The notes under the pieces were generated by a model. The model saw nothing but the letters and a program-made list of their open reading frames with translations, searched no databases and was not told where the DNA came from. From Pseudovibrio ascidiaceicola (GTDB lineage: Bacteria > Pseudomonadota > Alphaproteobacteria > Rhizobiales > Stappiaceae): 64,000 nt of DNA. The position numbers were made by a program, and so were the translations under genes. Position 1 is the stretch's first letter. Every line of letters begins with the position of its first letter. Below, piece by piece: positions 52,194 through 61,556 of the stretch. Location: positions 62,001 through 126,000 of the forward strand of contig NZ_FOSK01000008.1 of assembly GCF_900114245.1 (NCBI RefSeq), given 5' to 3'.

Positions 52194-52658
52194 ATGAAGA
52201 CTCATTCCACTAAAGTGGCTGAGGTCGACAAGAAGTGGATCTTGATCGACGCAGAAGGCGTTGTTGTTGGCCGTCTGGCAGCATTCATCGCAAACCGTCT
52301 GCGCGGCAAGCACAAGCCGACCTACACACCACATATCGACGATGGCGACAACGTAATCGTTATCAATGCAGACAAAGTTGTACTGACTGGTAAAAAATAC
52401 CAGAGCAAGAAGTACTACTGGCACACTGGTTACCCTGGCGGTATCAAAGAGCGCACTGCACGTCAGCTGATCGAAGGTCGTTTCCCAGAACGCGTTCTGG
52501 AAAAGGCTATTCAGCGTATGATGCCAGGCGGACCTCTTTCCCGTACACAGCTGCGTAACCTGCGTGTTTATGCTGCTGCAGAACATCCGCATGATGGCCA
52601 GTCTCCAGAAGTGGTAGACGTTAAAGCCATGAATCCTAAAAATGCGAAGAGGGGTTAA
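52194..52658 (+). CDS. rplM: 50S ribosomal protein L13
   Basis: 154-residue 23S rRNA-binding protein; [40 protein letters not shown] and [20 protein letters not shown] are typical. First gene of the rplM-rpsI operon; two bases separate it from rpsI. The sequence is rich in preferred codons, as expected for a highly expressed gene. Confidence 0.98.
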   Translation: MKTHSTKVAEVDKKWILIDAEGVVVGRLAAFIANRLRGKHKPTYTPHIDDGDNVIVINADKVVLTGKKYQSKKYYWHTGYPGGIKERTARQLIEGRFPERVLEKAIQRMMPGGPLSRTQLRNLRVYAAAEHPHDGQSPEVVDVKAMNPKNAKRG

Positions 52659-52660
52659 TT

Positions 52661-53137
52661 ATGTCTGAGCTACAGTCCCTTGAGGAACTGGGCGGCGCAA
52701 TCGCCCCTACCGAGAACGAAGCTCCTGTACATGTTCAGAAGCTCGACGCACAAGGCCGTGCATACGCAACTGGTAAGCGTAAAGACGCTATCGCTCGTGT
52801 ATGGATCAAGCCAGGCACCGGTAAAATCGTTGTAAACGGCAAAGAGTACTCTGAGTATTTCGCTCGTCCAGTACTTCAGCTGATCCTGCGTCAGCCAATC
52901 ATGCTCACCGAGCGTGATGGCCAGTACGACATCAACGTTACTGTTGCTGGTGGTGGTCTTTCCGGCCAGGCTGGTGCTGTTCGTCACGGTATCTCTAAAG
53001 CACTTACTTTCTACGAGCCAGCACTGCGTCCGGTTCTGAAGAAAGAAGGCTTCCTTACTCGTGATAGCCGTGTTGTTGAACGTAAGAAGTACGGTAAGCG
53101 TAAAGCTCGTCGTTCCTTCCAGTTCTCCAAGCGCTAA
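52661..53137 (+). CDS. rpsI: 30S ribosomal protein S9
   Basis: 158 residues. Acidic N-terminal extension (1-35) before the S9 core: [38 protein letters not shown] and the basic tail [20 protein letters not shown], ending SFQFSKR, which contacts P-site tRNA. A terminator follows 27 bases later. Confidence 0.98.
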   Translation: MSELQSLEELGGAIAPTENEAPVHVQKLDAQGRAYATGKRKDAIARVWIKPGTGKIVVNGKEYSEYFARPVLQLILRQPIMLTERDGQYDINVTVAGGGLSGQAGAVRHGISKALTFYEPALRPVLKKEGFLTRDSRVVERKKYGKRKARRSFQFSKR

Positions 53138-53164
53138 TACGCGATACTGGAAACAGTTTTACGG

Positions 53165-53193
53165 AAAGGGCTGCCATTTGGCGGCCCTTTTTG
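53165..53193 (+). terminator. Intrinsic terminator after rpsI
   Basis: AAAGGGCTGCC pairs with GGCGGCCCTTT around ATTT, followed by TT then GTG. Operon-ending position. Confidence 0.86.
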
Positions 53194-53289
53194 TGTTTGA
53201 GCTCTCTGTCTTGCCATGGGTGAAATTGCAGAGTTGTTGCGCCACGGGATACCTGCCACGTTTGTGCGAAATTGTGGTGGGGATGTGCA

Positions 53290-54192
53290 TTGATCCAGTG
53301 GTTGCGAAAGTTTTTGTCGGCATTTTTAATGGCGCTTGTTCCGCACAGGCGAAGTGGGACGCTGGCTCGTCTTGCGTTGCGGTTGGATAAGAAAAACTTG
53401 GGCGCTTCGAGGGTGCTTTACCTGAAAGAGCATAAGGGCTTTTCTAATATGAGGCGGTTGGAAGAGTTTTTGCGAGTTGGTTTGGTTGATGAGCAGCTTG
53501 CGCGATTGAGTGAGCGGTATTTCTATTATTGCCGTGCACAACGTTTTCAGGAGCTGCATTTCCTGAAGCAGTTTCCATTCTACGAGAAGCAAAAGGGCTT
53601 TTTTGTAGAAATAGGCGTTGGAGATGGAACGCATCTTTCCAACAGCTTCCTTTTTGAAAAGGCATTGGGCTGGTCTGGTTTGCTTGTGGAGCCGAATCCA
53701 GATTGCTGGGAGCAGATTTCCTCGGGGCGTGATGCTGATCTGGATAAGAGGGCGGCTTGGAGTTGGGGTGGTGGGGCGCTTCGTTTCTTTTGTGCTGATA
53801 CTTTCGAGTACTCTGGAATGCTCTCAGTCGTAGGGCAGGGGACAAAGCCGGGGCGTGAGATTGAGGTTCCGATTGCTCGGACTGAGGATATTCTGGTTCA
53901 ACACAGCGTTCCTGATCATATTCCCTTCATATCCATTGATACGGAGGGAACTGAGCTGGAGGTCCTCAAAGGAATAGATTTTTCGCGCAGAACCTTTGAC
54001 TTCTTATGCATTGAGCACAATCATAATTCAAAGCAGCAAGATGCCTTAATCACCTTTATGAAATCGCAGGGGTATGTAATCGTCCAGCCCGAATGCTCCG
54101 GAGCAGATTACTGGTTTGTTTCAGAACAGAGGCGTGTTTCGTCTGTTTCTGCAAAGCAAGGCAGTTGTAGTGCGCCCTTGTTGACTGACTAA
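53290..54192 (+). CDS. FkbM-family methyltransferase
   Basis: About 300 residues. The SAM-binding segment is FFVEIGVGDGTHLSNSFLFE; further FkbM marks are GLLVEPNPDCWEQI, IPFISIDTEGTELEVLKGI and FDFLCIEHN. Such enzymes methylate sugars, peptides or other small substrates; this one is unassigned. The start is uncertain: TTG 53290 follows GGTGGGGA; ATG 53329 is also in frame. It ends three bases from the convergent membrane gene, so it has no terminator of its own. Confidence 0.85.
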   Translation: MIQWLRKFLSAFLMALVPHRRSGTLARLALRLDKKNLGASRVLYLKEHKGFSNMRRLEEFLRVGLVDEQLARLSERYFYYCRAQRFQELHFLKQFPFYEKQKGFFVEIGVGDGTHLSNSFLFEKALGWSGLLVEPNPDCWEQISSGRDADLDKRAAWSWGGGALRFFCADTFEYSGMLSVVGQGTKPGREIEVPIARTEDILVQHSVPDHIPFISIDTEGTELEVLKGIDFSRRTFDFLCIEHNHNSKQQDALITFMKSQGYVIVQPECSGADYWFVSEQRRVSSVSAKQGSCSAPLLTD

Positions 54193-54195
54193 GAC

Positions 54196-54801
54196 TCAGC
54201 TCGCTTTTGCTTTCAGGCTGTTGTCGTTGACTGGAATGTTGCGCCAGCTTTTGTAGAGCGGATGGGCATTTTTCATATGCTCGAAGACTTTCACCATCAC
54301 AAATAGTGAGGCGAACTTTGCGAGGTAAGCGAGGATGCCACCCGTAAGCATAAGCGGAAGATTGTTGGTGGTTGCTGCCCAGATTGCTGTGCCAACTGCG
54401 ATTAGTCCGATGACAAGAAGAGCGAGTGCTTTTTGATGATAAGGGGCTGGAACTGGAACAAACATCCGGTTCAGCCACATTCGCTCACCCAATATCGCCT
54501 TTTGCAGCCAGGTTTGAGCGCCAATTGCTTTTTTGCCAAAAGGTGGAATGACCCAAACCCATGCAGCAGCTGCAAGTGATAAGGCTAATGCCCAAAACCA
54601 ACCGAGTACTGGTTGATACCACAAGGGCGCAAGCAGTGCAGGAAGCACAAGGCATCTAACCAAGAGGTTCTTAGGCTTATTCATGCGCGTAAGGGCTGCG
54701 CTTTGGGTGTTCAGGTGCCGAACATGTCGAGGATCCCAGCCGCCGATCTTTCGCGGTTGCATTTGTGATAGCTTAGGATCTCCTGCCACGTTGTCCTCCA
54801 T
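54196..54801 (-). CDS. Membrane protein (DUF6653-like)
   Basis: 201 residues with four hydrophobic segments (about 48-64, 67-86, 125-143, 148-170) and central WLQKAILGERMWLNRMFVPV plus HPLYKSWRNIPVNDN near the end. I recall this pattern as DUF6653, uncertain. It is downstream of the phaC gene on the same strand (51-base gap), so it may share its transcript. Function unknown. Confidence 0.7.
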   Translation of the reverse strand: MEDNVAGDPKLSQMQPRKIGGWDPRHVRHLNTQSAALTRMNKPKNLLVRCLVLPALLAPLWYQPVLGWFWALALSLAAAAWVWVIPPFGKKAIGAQTWLQKAILGERMWLNRMFVPVPAPYHQKALALLVIGLIAVGTAIWAATTNNLPLMLTGGILAYLAKFASLFVMVKVFEHMKNAHPLYKSWRNIPVNDNSLKAKAS

Positions 54802-54852
54802 TCATTCCGTGAGAACAAGCGTGGCGTCGAGCAGACTCACTGCGTGTTCTCT

Positions 54853-56661
54853 TTATATGCGCACCTTAACATAACTGCCTGGTGCGTCTTCCAAAATTTT
54901 TGTGCGGCGTGCGCCCGGTTTGCGTGCTTTTACCTGATTATCATCCTGAGATGTAATCCATTTTTGCCAGTGTGGCCACCATGATCCCGGTGTTTCAGAT
55001 GCATCTTGCATCCAGTTTTCCAGAGCGCCCTCTGGCTTACTTCCTGTCCAGTACTGGTATTTCTCTTTGGATGGCGGGTTGACGACGCCAGCAATGTGGC
55101 CTGAGCCACTCAGAACGTACTCTACGGGACCACCAAAGCATCCGCAGCCTTTAAATACGGATTTTGCAGGTGCAATGTGGTCTTCTTTTGTTGCCAGATT
55201 ATAGATCGGGATTTGGACATCGCTCAGATCGAGGTTTTGCCCGGCCAGTTCCATTTCGCCTTTCGCAAGTGCATTCTTCTGATAGCAATTGCGCAGGTAG
55301 TAGGAGTGGTTGGCTGCCGGCATGCGCGTGCTGTCCGCGTTCCAATAGAGCAGGTCAAACGGGAATGGATCTTTACCGCGCAGGTAATTGTTGACCACAT
55401 AAGGCCAAATCAAGTCGTTCGAGCGCAGCATGTTAAACGCCGTCGCCATTTTGGAGCCGTCCAGATATCCTTTCTCACCCATGCGATGTTCAAGAATTTC
55501 GATCTGCTCTTCGTCCACAAACACCTTCAGGTCGCCTGCATAGGTGAAATCAACCTGAGTGGTCAGGAAGGTCGCAGATGCAATGCGATCTTGCTCTCCG
55601 ATTTTGGCAAGGTAGGCTAAGGTGGCGGCCAGCAAAGTACCGCCGACGCAGTAGCCAATGGCGTTGACGGTCGTCTGCTGGGTGGTTTTGCGAATTCGTT
55701 CCAGAGAGTTGAGAATGCCGTCGCGCATATAGTGCTCAAAGCTTTTTTGAGCTTGTGTTTCATCCGGATTGATCCATGAAACAACAAAGACGGTATGGCC
55801 CTGATCGACAGCCCATCTGATGAAGGATTTTTCTTTGTTAAGATCGAGAATGTAGTACTTGTTGATCCAAGGCGGAACAATGAGTAGCGGACGTTTGAGA
55901 ACTGTTTCTGTCGTTGGTGTGTATTGGATCAGCTGGCAGACATCGTTCTGCTCTACGATCTTCCCGGGAGTGACGGCGACGTTCACGCCAACTTCAAACT
56001 TATCGGGGTCAGTCTGGCGGATGCGCAGGTCTCCGTGACCGGCCTTGATGTCTTCAGCGAGTAGCTTCATGCCCTTCACCAGATTGCCGGCGTTGGACGA
56101 CATGGTCTCGCGCAGTAGCTCCGGGTTGGTGAGGATGAAGTTGGACGGCGACATGGCATTGGAGATTTGCTTTATGTAAAAGCCTGCCTTGTGGCGCGTG
56201 TGGTCATCCAGTTCATCGGCGCCTTCTGCAAGCTCTTCAGCCCAGTTGCTCGTCTGCAAGTACATCTGCTTGATGAAGTCGAAGAAGTTATTGTCGTCCC
56301 ACTGGCTGTCTTTAAAACGCTTGTCAGTGTTGGTGGGGACGACGATTGGATCTCTTTCCTCTCCAGCCATGCGCTGAAGTGTCGAGTTCCAGATATTCAT
56401 ATATCCGGACCAGAGCTTGGTTTGAGCTTCAATGGCGCGGGAAGGGTCCTTCATCCAATAATTGCCGACCTCGGCGAGTGTTTTCACCACTGCGTTGAGT
56501 TCTTCGGTACCTCCGGATGCTGCTTCGCCTTTTTCGCGAGGCTCCAGATAGGCTGCCAGAGCCTTGCCGCCGTTTTCGGCGATCTCGGAGAGGTTCTTGG
56601 CAAACTCCTCAGGATTATTGAGGATGTACTGCAACATTGGATTGGTGTCTTCACCGGTCAT
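54853..56661 (-). CDS. phaC: Class I poly(3-hydroxyalkanoate) synthase
   Basis: 602-residue enzyme that polymerises (R)-3-hydroxyacyl-CoA into storage polyester on granules. Lipase-like box GYCVGGTLLAATLAY (catalytic Cys338), VVSWINPDETQAQKSFEHYM, TKEDHIAPAKSVF and SGSGHIAGVVNPPSKEKYQY carry the Asp and His of the triad. Length is typical of class I. Long N-terminal domain with PSNFILTNPELLRET. phaA, phaB and phasin genes are not in this window. Confidence 0.96.
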   Translation of the reverse strand: MTGEDTNPMLQYILNNPEEFAKNLSEIAENGGKALAAYLEPREKGEAASGGTEELNAVVKTLAEVGNYWMKDPSRAIEAQTKLWSGYMNIWNSTLQRMAGEERDPIVVPTNTDKRFKDSQWDDNNFFDFIKQMYLQTSNWAEELAEGADELDDHTRHKAGFYIKQISNAMSPSNFILTNPELLRETMSSNAGNLVKGMKLLAEDIKAGHGDLRIRQTDPDKFEVGVNVAVTPGKIVEQNDVCQLIQYTPTTETVLKRPLLIVPPWINKYYILDLNKEKSFIRWAVDQGHTVFVVSWINPDETQAQKSFEHYMRDGILNSLERIRKTTQQTTVNAIGYCVGGTLLAATLAYLAKIGEQDRIASATFLTTQVDFTYAGDLKVFVDEEQIEILEHRMGEKGYLDGSKMATAFNMLRSNDLIWPYVVNNYLRGKDPFPFDLLYWNADSTRMPAANHSYYLRNCYQKNALAKGEMELAGQNLDLSDVQIPIYNLATKEDHIAPAKSVFKGCGCFGGPVEYVLSGSGHIAGVVNPPSKEKYQYWTGSKPEGALENWMQDASETPGSWWPHWQKWITSQDDNQVKARKPGARRTKILEDAPGSYVKVRI

Positions 56662-57201
56662 TTGCCTGCTCAGTCCTCGTATCTGGTGTCTGCTTAATAC
56701 TCGCCAGACCCAATAGTATTTGGTGTGCGTGATTGTTGCTCAAAAATATGCCACATACACTCAAGCGTAATGGGGCAGTGTCGTAGCCTACAAAAACGGC
56801 ATAATGAGTATATCCCTAAGAATTTTGACAGGCACGTGAAAATCCATGCTGACTGTCTTAGTCCTTAGGTGGATTCTTAGTAGGTATTTAGCAAGTAAAG
56901 TGATCTTGCGGAACTGTGAGAAGTTTTGGGTTATTCTTAAGTTTTATGGATGTGTTTAACTCTTGAGGAAAACTCGGAATACTCCGAATTCTAATAGTAT
57001 TTCTTCTTAATATTTATCGGTTATGGTTTGAGTATATCGTGTTCTGTGTTCAGTAAATAAGATCTGCCCTAGAGTAATAAACTATGTGTTGTTAACAGGG
57101 TAATATATGTGGACTACGGATGACGCAACTGCTAAGTGCATTTTTAATAAAGTCATGTGTACTGCTTTTGTGTAGTCGTCAAATCAAACGCGAGGTTCCA
57201 G
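56662..57201. other. AT-rich intergenic region upstream of phaC
   Basis: About 540 bases, AT-rich, with no credible gene; the longest small ORF I saw is 22 codons. It should hold the phaC promoter (minus strand) and the promoter of the small lipoprotein gene. I could not place boxes with confidence. Confidence 0.5.
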
Positions 57202-57531
57202 ATGTTGCTTAAGTTTCAACGAGTTTGCTGTGCTGTTGTGCTGGCAGGTTTTGTTGGCGGTTGTGCATTTGGCGAATCTTTGACGGTTTACGAGGCAATC
57301 GAAAAAGGCAACGGCACAAGGCAGACTGGTGTGGCTGAACTGCCACCAGAAGTTTCCAGCGATTTGCTTTCCCCGGAACAGCGTGCAGCTTCTGAAGCCA
57401 ATCTGCTGGCGATCTCCTCTGAGAGTAAGCGCAGGGCTGGTCTTGGTGAGAGCTTTGAGTCCAGTACAGAGCAGCTGAAAACGATTGCTGGTGAGCAGGC
57501 TGGGCAATCTCAGGATGTGCAGGCGCAATAA
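57202..57531 (+). CDS. Small lipoprotein
   Basis: 109 residues with a lipoprotein leader, lipobox VGGC at Cys21 (CAFGESLTVYE follows). The mature part is acidic, Ser/Glu-rich and probably partly disordered. ATG 57202 begins the signal peptide; the frame continues upstream 15 codons, which would put extra residues before it. Not recognised; it has its own terminator. Confidence 0.75.
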   Translation: MLLKFQRVCCAVVLAGFVGGCAFGESLTVYEAIEKGNGTRQTGVAELPPEVSSDLLSPEQRAASEANLLAISSESKRRAGLGESFESSTEQLKTIAGEQAGQSQDVQAQ

Positions 57532-57848
57532 TCTTTCGCGGCATTTCTCATGTGGCGAGTGCACCTTTAGTTGTGCATTTTGTGTGAAAGCCGTCTAATT
57601 TCTCAAGTTGAAATTGTAGATCCCGTTGTTAGCCGCAGAATTCTGCGGCTTTTTCTTTGGATTTAAAGTTTTACATCTTCTTTGAAAACTTTAAAAAAAT
57701 GTCGGTTTTATCCCTCATGAATGATGCGAAAAATGTTCGCACCTGCTAAAAGGCCGTGGAAACTTGGCTGAAATGAATCGGGACCAAGTTTGAACAGAAA
57801 TCAAAATATAGCTTGAAACGCTAAACTGAAGAAAGTGAGGCTCGCGTC
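57532..57848. other. Intergenic region with terminator and inverted repeat
   Basis: About 320 bases before the aminotransferase gene. It holds the terminator at 57631-57656 and an inverted repeat AAACTTGG / CCAAGTTT (57760-57791, 16-base loop) which ends 57 bases before the aminotransferase start and may be a leader hairpin or operator. No gene seen. Confidence 0.5.
57631..57656 (+). terminator. Intrinsic terminator after the lipoprotein gene
   Basis: The perfect palindrome AGCCGCAGAATTCTGCGGCT is followed by TTTTTC, 99 bases after the stop. Confidence 0.85.
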
Positions 57849-59060
57849 ATGGACGACTTTCACAAGACACGCCGGCTCCCGCCATATGTCTTTGAACAGG
57901 TCAATCGTCTGAAAGCCAAAGCGCGAGCGGCAGGCGCCGATATTATCGACATGGGTATGGGCAACCCTGATTTGCCTACTCCGCAACATATTGTCGATAA
58001 GCTGGTGGAGACTGTTCAGAACCCGCGCACACATCGCTATTCCGCATCCAAAGGGATTCCGGGATTGCGTAAGGCACAGGCTGGCTATTATGAGCGTCGC
58101 TTTGGTGTAAAGCTAAACCCAGATACGCAAGTTGTTGCGACACTGGGGTCCAAGGAAGGGTTTGCCAACATGGCCCAGGCGATTACCGCGCCGGGCGATG
58201 TGGTGCTTGTCCCTAATCCATCCTATCCAATTCATGCATTTGGCTTCCTGATGGCAGGTGGTTCACTGCGGTCTATCCCGGCAACTCCGGGTCCTGAGCT
58301 GTTTGAAGCTCTGGAGCGGGCCGTTGTTCATTCCATTCCGAAGCCAATTGCAATTATTCTCTGCTTCCCTGCGAACCCAACAGCAAGTGTTGCTGATCTG
58401 GACTTCTATCGGGATGTGGTTGCGTTCGCGCGTAAGCACGAAATTTATGTGCTCTCCGATCTGGCGTACTCTGAAATCTACTTTGGTGATGTTCCTCCTC
58501 CGAGCATCCTGCAGGTAGAGGGGGCAATGGATATTGCTGTTGAGTTTACCTCTTTGTCCAAAACCTTCTCCATGCCGGGGTGGCGCATGGGCTTTGCAGT
58601 TGGTAATGAACGTCTGATTGCGGCTCTTGCTCGCGTGAAGTCCTATCTGGATTATGGTGCGTTCACTCCAATTCAGGTAGCTGCTGCATCTGCGCTGAAC
58701 GGATCAGACGATTGTATTCGTGAAACACGCGAGATCTATAAGAAGCGCCGTGATGTGTTGATCGATTCTTTTGGACGCGCTGGTTGGGATATTCCTGCAC
58801 CGGAAGCATCCATGTTTGCCTGGGCTCCAATTCCAGACCAGTTCAAGCATCTAGGGTCTTTGGAGTTCTCCAAGCTGCTTATTGAAAAGGCAGATGTGGC
58901 GGTTGCTCCGGGAATCGGCTTTGGTGAACACGGTGAAGGTTTTGTGCGTATCGGTCTGGTTGAAAACGAGCAACGTATCAGGCAGGCCGCACGTGGCATT
59001 CGGAAGTTTTTTGAAGACGCGGGCAGCAATTCTGAGGAATTGAGCAAATCGGGCGCTTAG
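57849..59060 (+). CDS. Aminotransferase class I/II (AlaC or LL-diaminopimelate aminotransferase-like)
   Basis: 403-residue fold-type I PLP enzyme. DMGMGNPDLPTPQHIVDKL, LGSKEGFANMAQAITAPGD, CFPANPTASVADLDFYRDVV and PLP lysine region FTSLSKTFSMPGWRMGF are clear. Databases tend to call the hom-linked rhizobial copy LL-diaminopimelate aminotransferase, but alanine/glutamate transaminase activity is more likely; the sequence alone does not decide. ATG 57849; hom follows after 31 bases. Confidence 0.92.
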   Translation: MDDFHKTRRLPPYVFEQVNRLKAKARAAGADIIDMGMGNPDLPTPQHIVDKLVETVQNPRTHRYSASKGIPGLRKAQAGYYERRFGVKLNPDTQVVATLGSKEGFANMAQAITAPGDVVLVPNPSYPIHAFGFLMAGGSLRSIPATPGPELFEALERAVVHSIPKPIAIILCFPANPTASVADLDFYRDVVAFARKHEIYVLSDLAYSEIYFGDVPPPSILQVEGAMDIAVEFTSLSKTFSMPGWRMGFAVGNERLIAALARVKSYLDYGAFTPIQVAAASALNGSDDCIRETREIYKKRRDVLIDSFGRAGWDIPAPEASMFAWAPIPDQFKHLGSLEFSKLLIEKADVAVAPGIGFGEHGEGFVRIGLVENEQRIRQAARGIRKFFEDAGSNSEELSKSGA

Positions 59061-59091
59061 GCGCCCGCCCACCTACAGATACTGGGTATTT

Positions 59092-60417
59092 ATGACTGAT
59101 ATTTTGAAAGTTGGCGTTGCTGGTCTAGGAACCGTCGGTGCTTCGTTGGTGCGTATCCTCGAGGCCAAGGCGAATGTTCTTGCCAATCGATGTGGCCGAC
59201 CTATCAAAGTAGTGGCTGTGAGTGCTCGCAGCCGCTCTAAAGATCGTGGTGTTAATCTAGATGGATTGACCTGGTTTGAAGATCCCGTTGAACTTGCCAA
59301 GTTTGACGGGATTGATGTTTTTGTGGAGTTGATTGGCGGTGAAGACGGTCCTGCTGAGGTGAGTGTTCGCACTGCGCTGGAGACTGGGAAACACGTCGTC
59401 ACAGCCAACAAAGCGCTCTTGGCGAAACATGCGGTTGCGTTCTCACACCTTGCAGAAGCCAAAGGTGTGAGCCTCAACTATGAGGCCGCTGCTGCTGGTG
59501 GTATTCCAATTATCAAGACCATGCGTGAGAGCCTTGCGGGCAATGATGTGTCCCGTGTTTACGGCATCATGAATGGCACTTGTAACTACATCCTCACGCG
59601 TATGGAGCAGGAAGGCTTGTCGTTTGCTGAGTGCCTTGCTGATGCGCAGCGCCTTGGTTATGCCGAAGCTGATCCGACCTTTGACATTGAAGGTTTTGAT
59701 ACCGCGCACAAGCTTGCTCTGCTGACCAGCCTTGCGTTTGGCTGTGAAGTGAATGCCGATGCGATCTATGTGGAAGGGATCACTTCCATCACAACAGCTG
59801 ATATTCGCGCTGCGGATGAGCTGGGTTACCGGATCAAACTGCTGGGTGTTGCTCAGCGTACTGATACAGGGATCGAACAGCGCGTGCATCCAACTATGGT
59901 GCCGAAGTCTTCTGCGATTGCCCGTATTGATGGTGTGCTGAACGCTGTTGCTGTTGATGGTGATGCGGTTGGCGAAGTGGTGCTGGTTGGACCGGGTGCA
60001 GGTGGTGATGCAACAGCATCCTCTGTGATCTCCGATCTTGTCGATATTGCACGTGATGTTTCTCTGCCGGTGTTTAGTCAGTCTGCGACAACACTTGCAG
60101 ATTATGTTCCAGCGCGTATGCGAGCGCATGAAGGTGGTTATTACATTCGTCTGGCTGTGTTGGACGTAGCCGGTACTTTCGCCACAATTGCGCGCTGTAT
60201 GGCGGACAAAGGGATCTCACTTGAGTCTATTGTCCAACGTGGACCGCATTCCAGAAATGATAAGGATGGTGTAAGCGATCCTGCAGCACCGCGAAGTGTT
60301 ATCCTTATCACGCATGAGACCACTGAACTGGCTGTGCGCGACGCTCTGGATGCGATTGCTGCTGAAAAAGTAACTTCTGGTAAGCCTCAGATGTTACGAA
60401 TTGAGAACCTGAAATAA
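59092..60417 (+). CDS. hom: Homoserine dehydrogenase
   Basis: 441 residues. NAD(P) domain with GVAGLGTVGASLVRILE; substrate domain with MNGTCNYILTRMEQEGLSF and EADPTFDIEGFDTAHKLALL; C-terminal ACT domain (~350-430) that gives feedback control by threonine (LAVLDVAGTFATIARCMAD). Reduces aspartate semialdehyde to homoserine for Met, Thr and Ile. Between an aminotransferase and glpX, a conserved rhizobial order. Confidence 0.97.
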   Translation: MTDILKVGVAGLGTVGASLVRILEAKANVLANRCGRPIKVVAVSARSRSKDRGVNLDGLTWFEDPVELAKFDGIDVFVELIGGEDGPAEVSVRTALETGKHVVTANKALLAKHAVAFSHLAEAKGVSLNYEAAAAGGIPIIKTMRESLAGNDVSRVYGIMNGTCNYILTRMEQEGLSFAECLADAQRLGYAEADPTFDIEGFDTAHKLALLTSLAFGCEVNADAIYVEGITSITTADIRAADELGYRIKLLGVAQRTDTGIEQRVHPTMVPKSSAIARIDGVLNAVAVDGDAVGEVVLVGPGAGGDATASSVISDLVDIARDVSLPVFSQSATTLADYVPARMRAHEGGYYIRLAVLDVAGTFATIARCMADKGISLESIVQRGPHSRNDKDGVSDPAAPRSVILITHETTELAVRDALDAIAAEKVTSGKPQMLRIENLK

Positions 60418-60463
60418 TACTTCCTCACGTTTAACGTGAAAACAGGACACCCGAGAGGTTTAA

Positions 60464-61459
60464 ATGGCGGATAGTCATCAGGACGCAACTGACGTTCTTG
60501 ACCGTATTCTGACACTGGAACTTGCACGCGTTACGGAACGTGCTGCTGTATCTGCAGCACGTCTTCGTGGACGGGGCGATGAAAAGGCAGCTGATCAGGC
60601 TGCTGTGGACGCAATGCGCCGCGAACTGAACCAGCTGCCAATCGACGGTACTGTCGTGATTGGTGAAGGGGAACGTGATGAAGCGCCAATGCTCTACATT
60701 GGCGAAAAGGTCGGCACCAAAGACGGGCCAAAGGTTGATATCGCGCTGGATCCGCTGGAAGGTACCACGATCTGCGCGAAGAACATGCCAAACTCCATCG
60801 CTGTTATCGCGCTGGCACCGGAAGGTGGTTTGCTGAACGCACCTGACAGTTACATGGATAAGATCGCGATTGGTCCGGGGTATCCTGAGGGTACTATCGA
60901 TCTGGATCGTCCAATTCAGGAAAACCTTGCAGCTGTTGCGAAAGCAAAAGGCTGTGACGTTAAAGACGTGACCGTCTGTGTGCTGGACCGTCCGCGTCAT
61001 GCCAAGCTGATTGACGACATTCGTGCAACCGGTGCTTCCATCTACCTGATTGGTGATGGTGACGTTGCTGGCATCATCTACACCACTGATCCTGAAGAGA
61101 CCGGTATCGATCTTTATGTTGGTATTGGTGGTGCTCCTGAAGGTGTTCTGGCTGCTGCAGCTCTGCGCTGTATTGGTGGTCAGATGCAGGGCCGTCTTGT
61201 GATCACCCGCGAAGAGCAGGTTGAGCGTGCAGGTCGCATGGGTATTGATGATATCAATCGCAAATACACCATGGAAGAAATGGCTGGCGGAGACGTTCTG
61301 TTTGCTGCGACCGGTGTGACTACTGGTAACTTCCTGAAGGGTGTGAAGCTAGGCCGTGACAACATCACCACCCACACTGTTGTGATGCGCTCCACGACCG
61401 GTACGGTTCGTTTCATTGAAGCGAAGCATACGCAGTTGGAAAAGTTCCATCTGGATTGA
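60464..61459 (+). CDS. glpX: Fructose-1,6-bisphosphatase class II
   Basis: 331-residue Mn-dependent GlpX-type phosphatase for gluconeogenesis. Metal and substrate motifs: TVVIGEGERDEAPMLYIGEK, DIALDPLEGTTICAKN and GAPEGVLAAAALRCIGGQMQ. ATG 60464 follows GAGAGG. Linked to hom; a terminator separates it from recJ. Confidence 0.95.
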   Translation: MADSHQDATDVLDRILTLELARVTERAAVSAARLRGRGDEKAADQAAVDAMRRELNQLPIDGTVVIGEGERDEAPMLYIGEKVGTKDGPKVDIALDPLEGTTICAKNMPNSIAVIALAPEGGLLNAPDSYMDKIAIGPGYPEGTIDLDRPIQENLAAVAKAKGCDVKDVTVCVLDRPRHAKLIDDIRATGASIYLIGDGDVAGIIYTTDPEETGIDLYVGIGGAPEGVLAAAALRCIGGQMQGRLVITREEQVERAGRMGIDDINRKYTMEEMAGGDVLFAATGVTTGNFLKGVKLGRDNITTHTVVMRSTTGTVRFIEAKHTQLEKFHLD

Positions 61460-61487
61460 TTTCGGTCTTTCACCGAGCTAATTGATG

Positions 61488-61527
61488 AAAGCGGGCGGGT
61501 GTAACAAACACTCGTCCGCTTTTGCAT
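61488..61527 (+). terminator. Terminator after glpX
   Basis: AAAGCGGGCGGGTGT pairs with ACACTCGTCCGCTTT (two G-T wobbles) around AACAA, then TTTGCATTT, 28 bases after glpX. recJ has its own start just after, so its promoter lies in or beyond this region. Confidence 0.7.
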
Positions 61528-61556
61528 TTCTATGAGATATCGGGCAGTTTCTTTCT

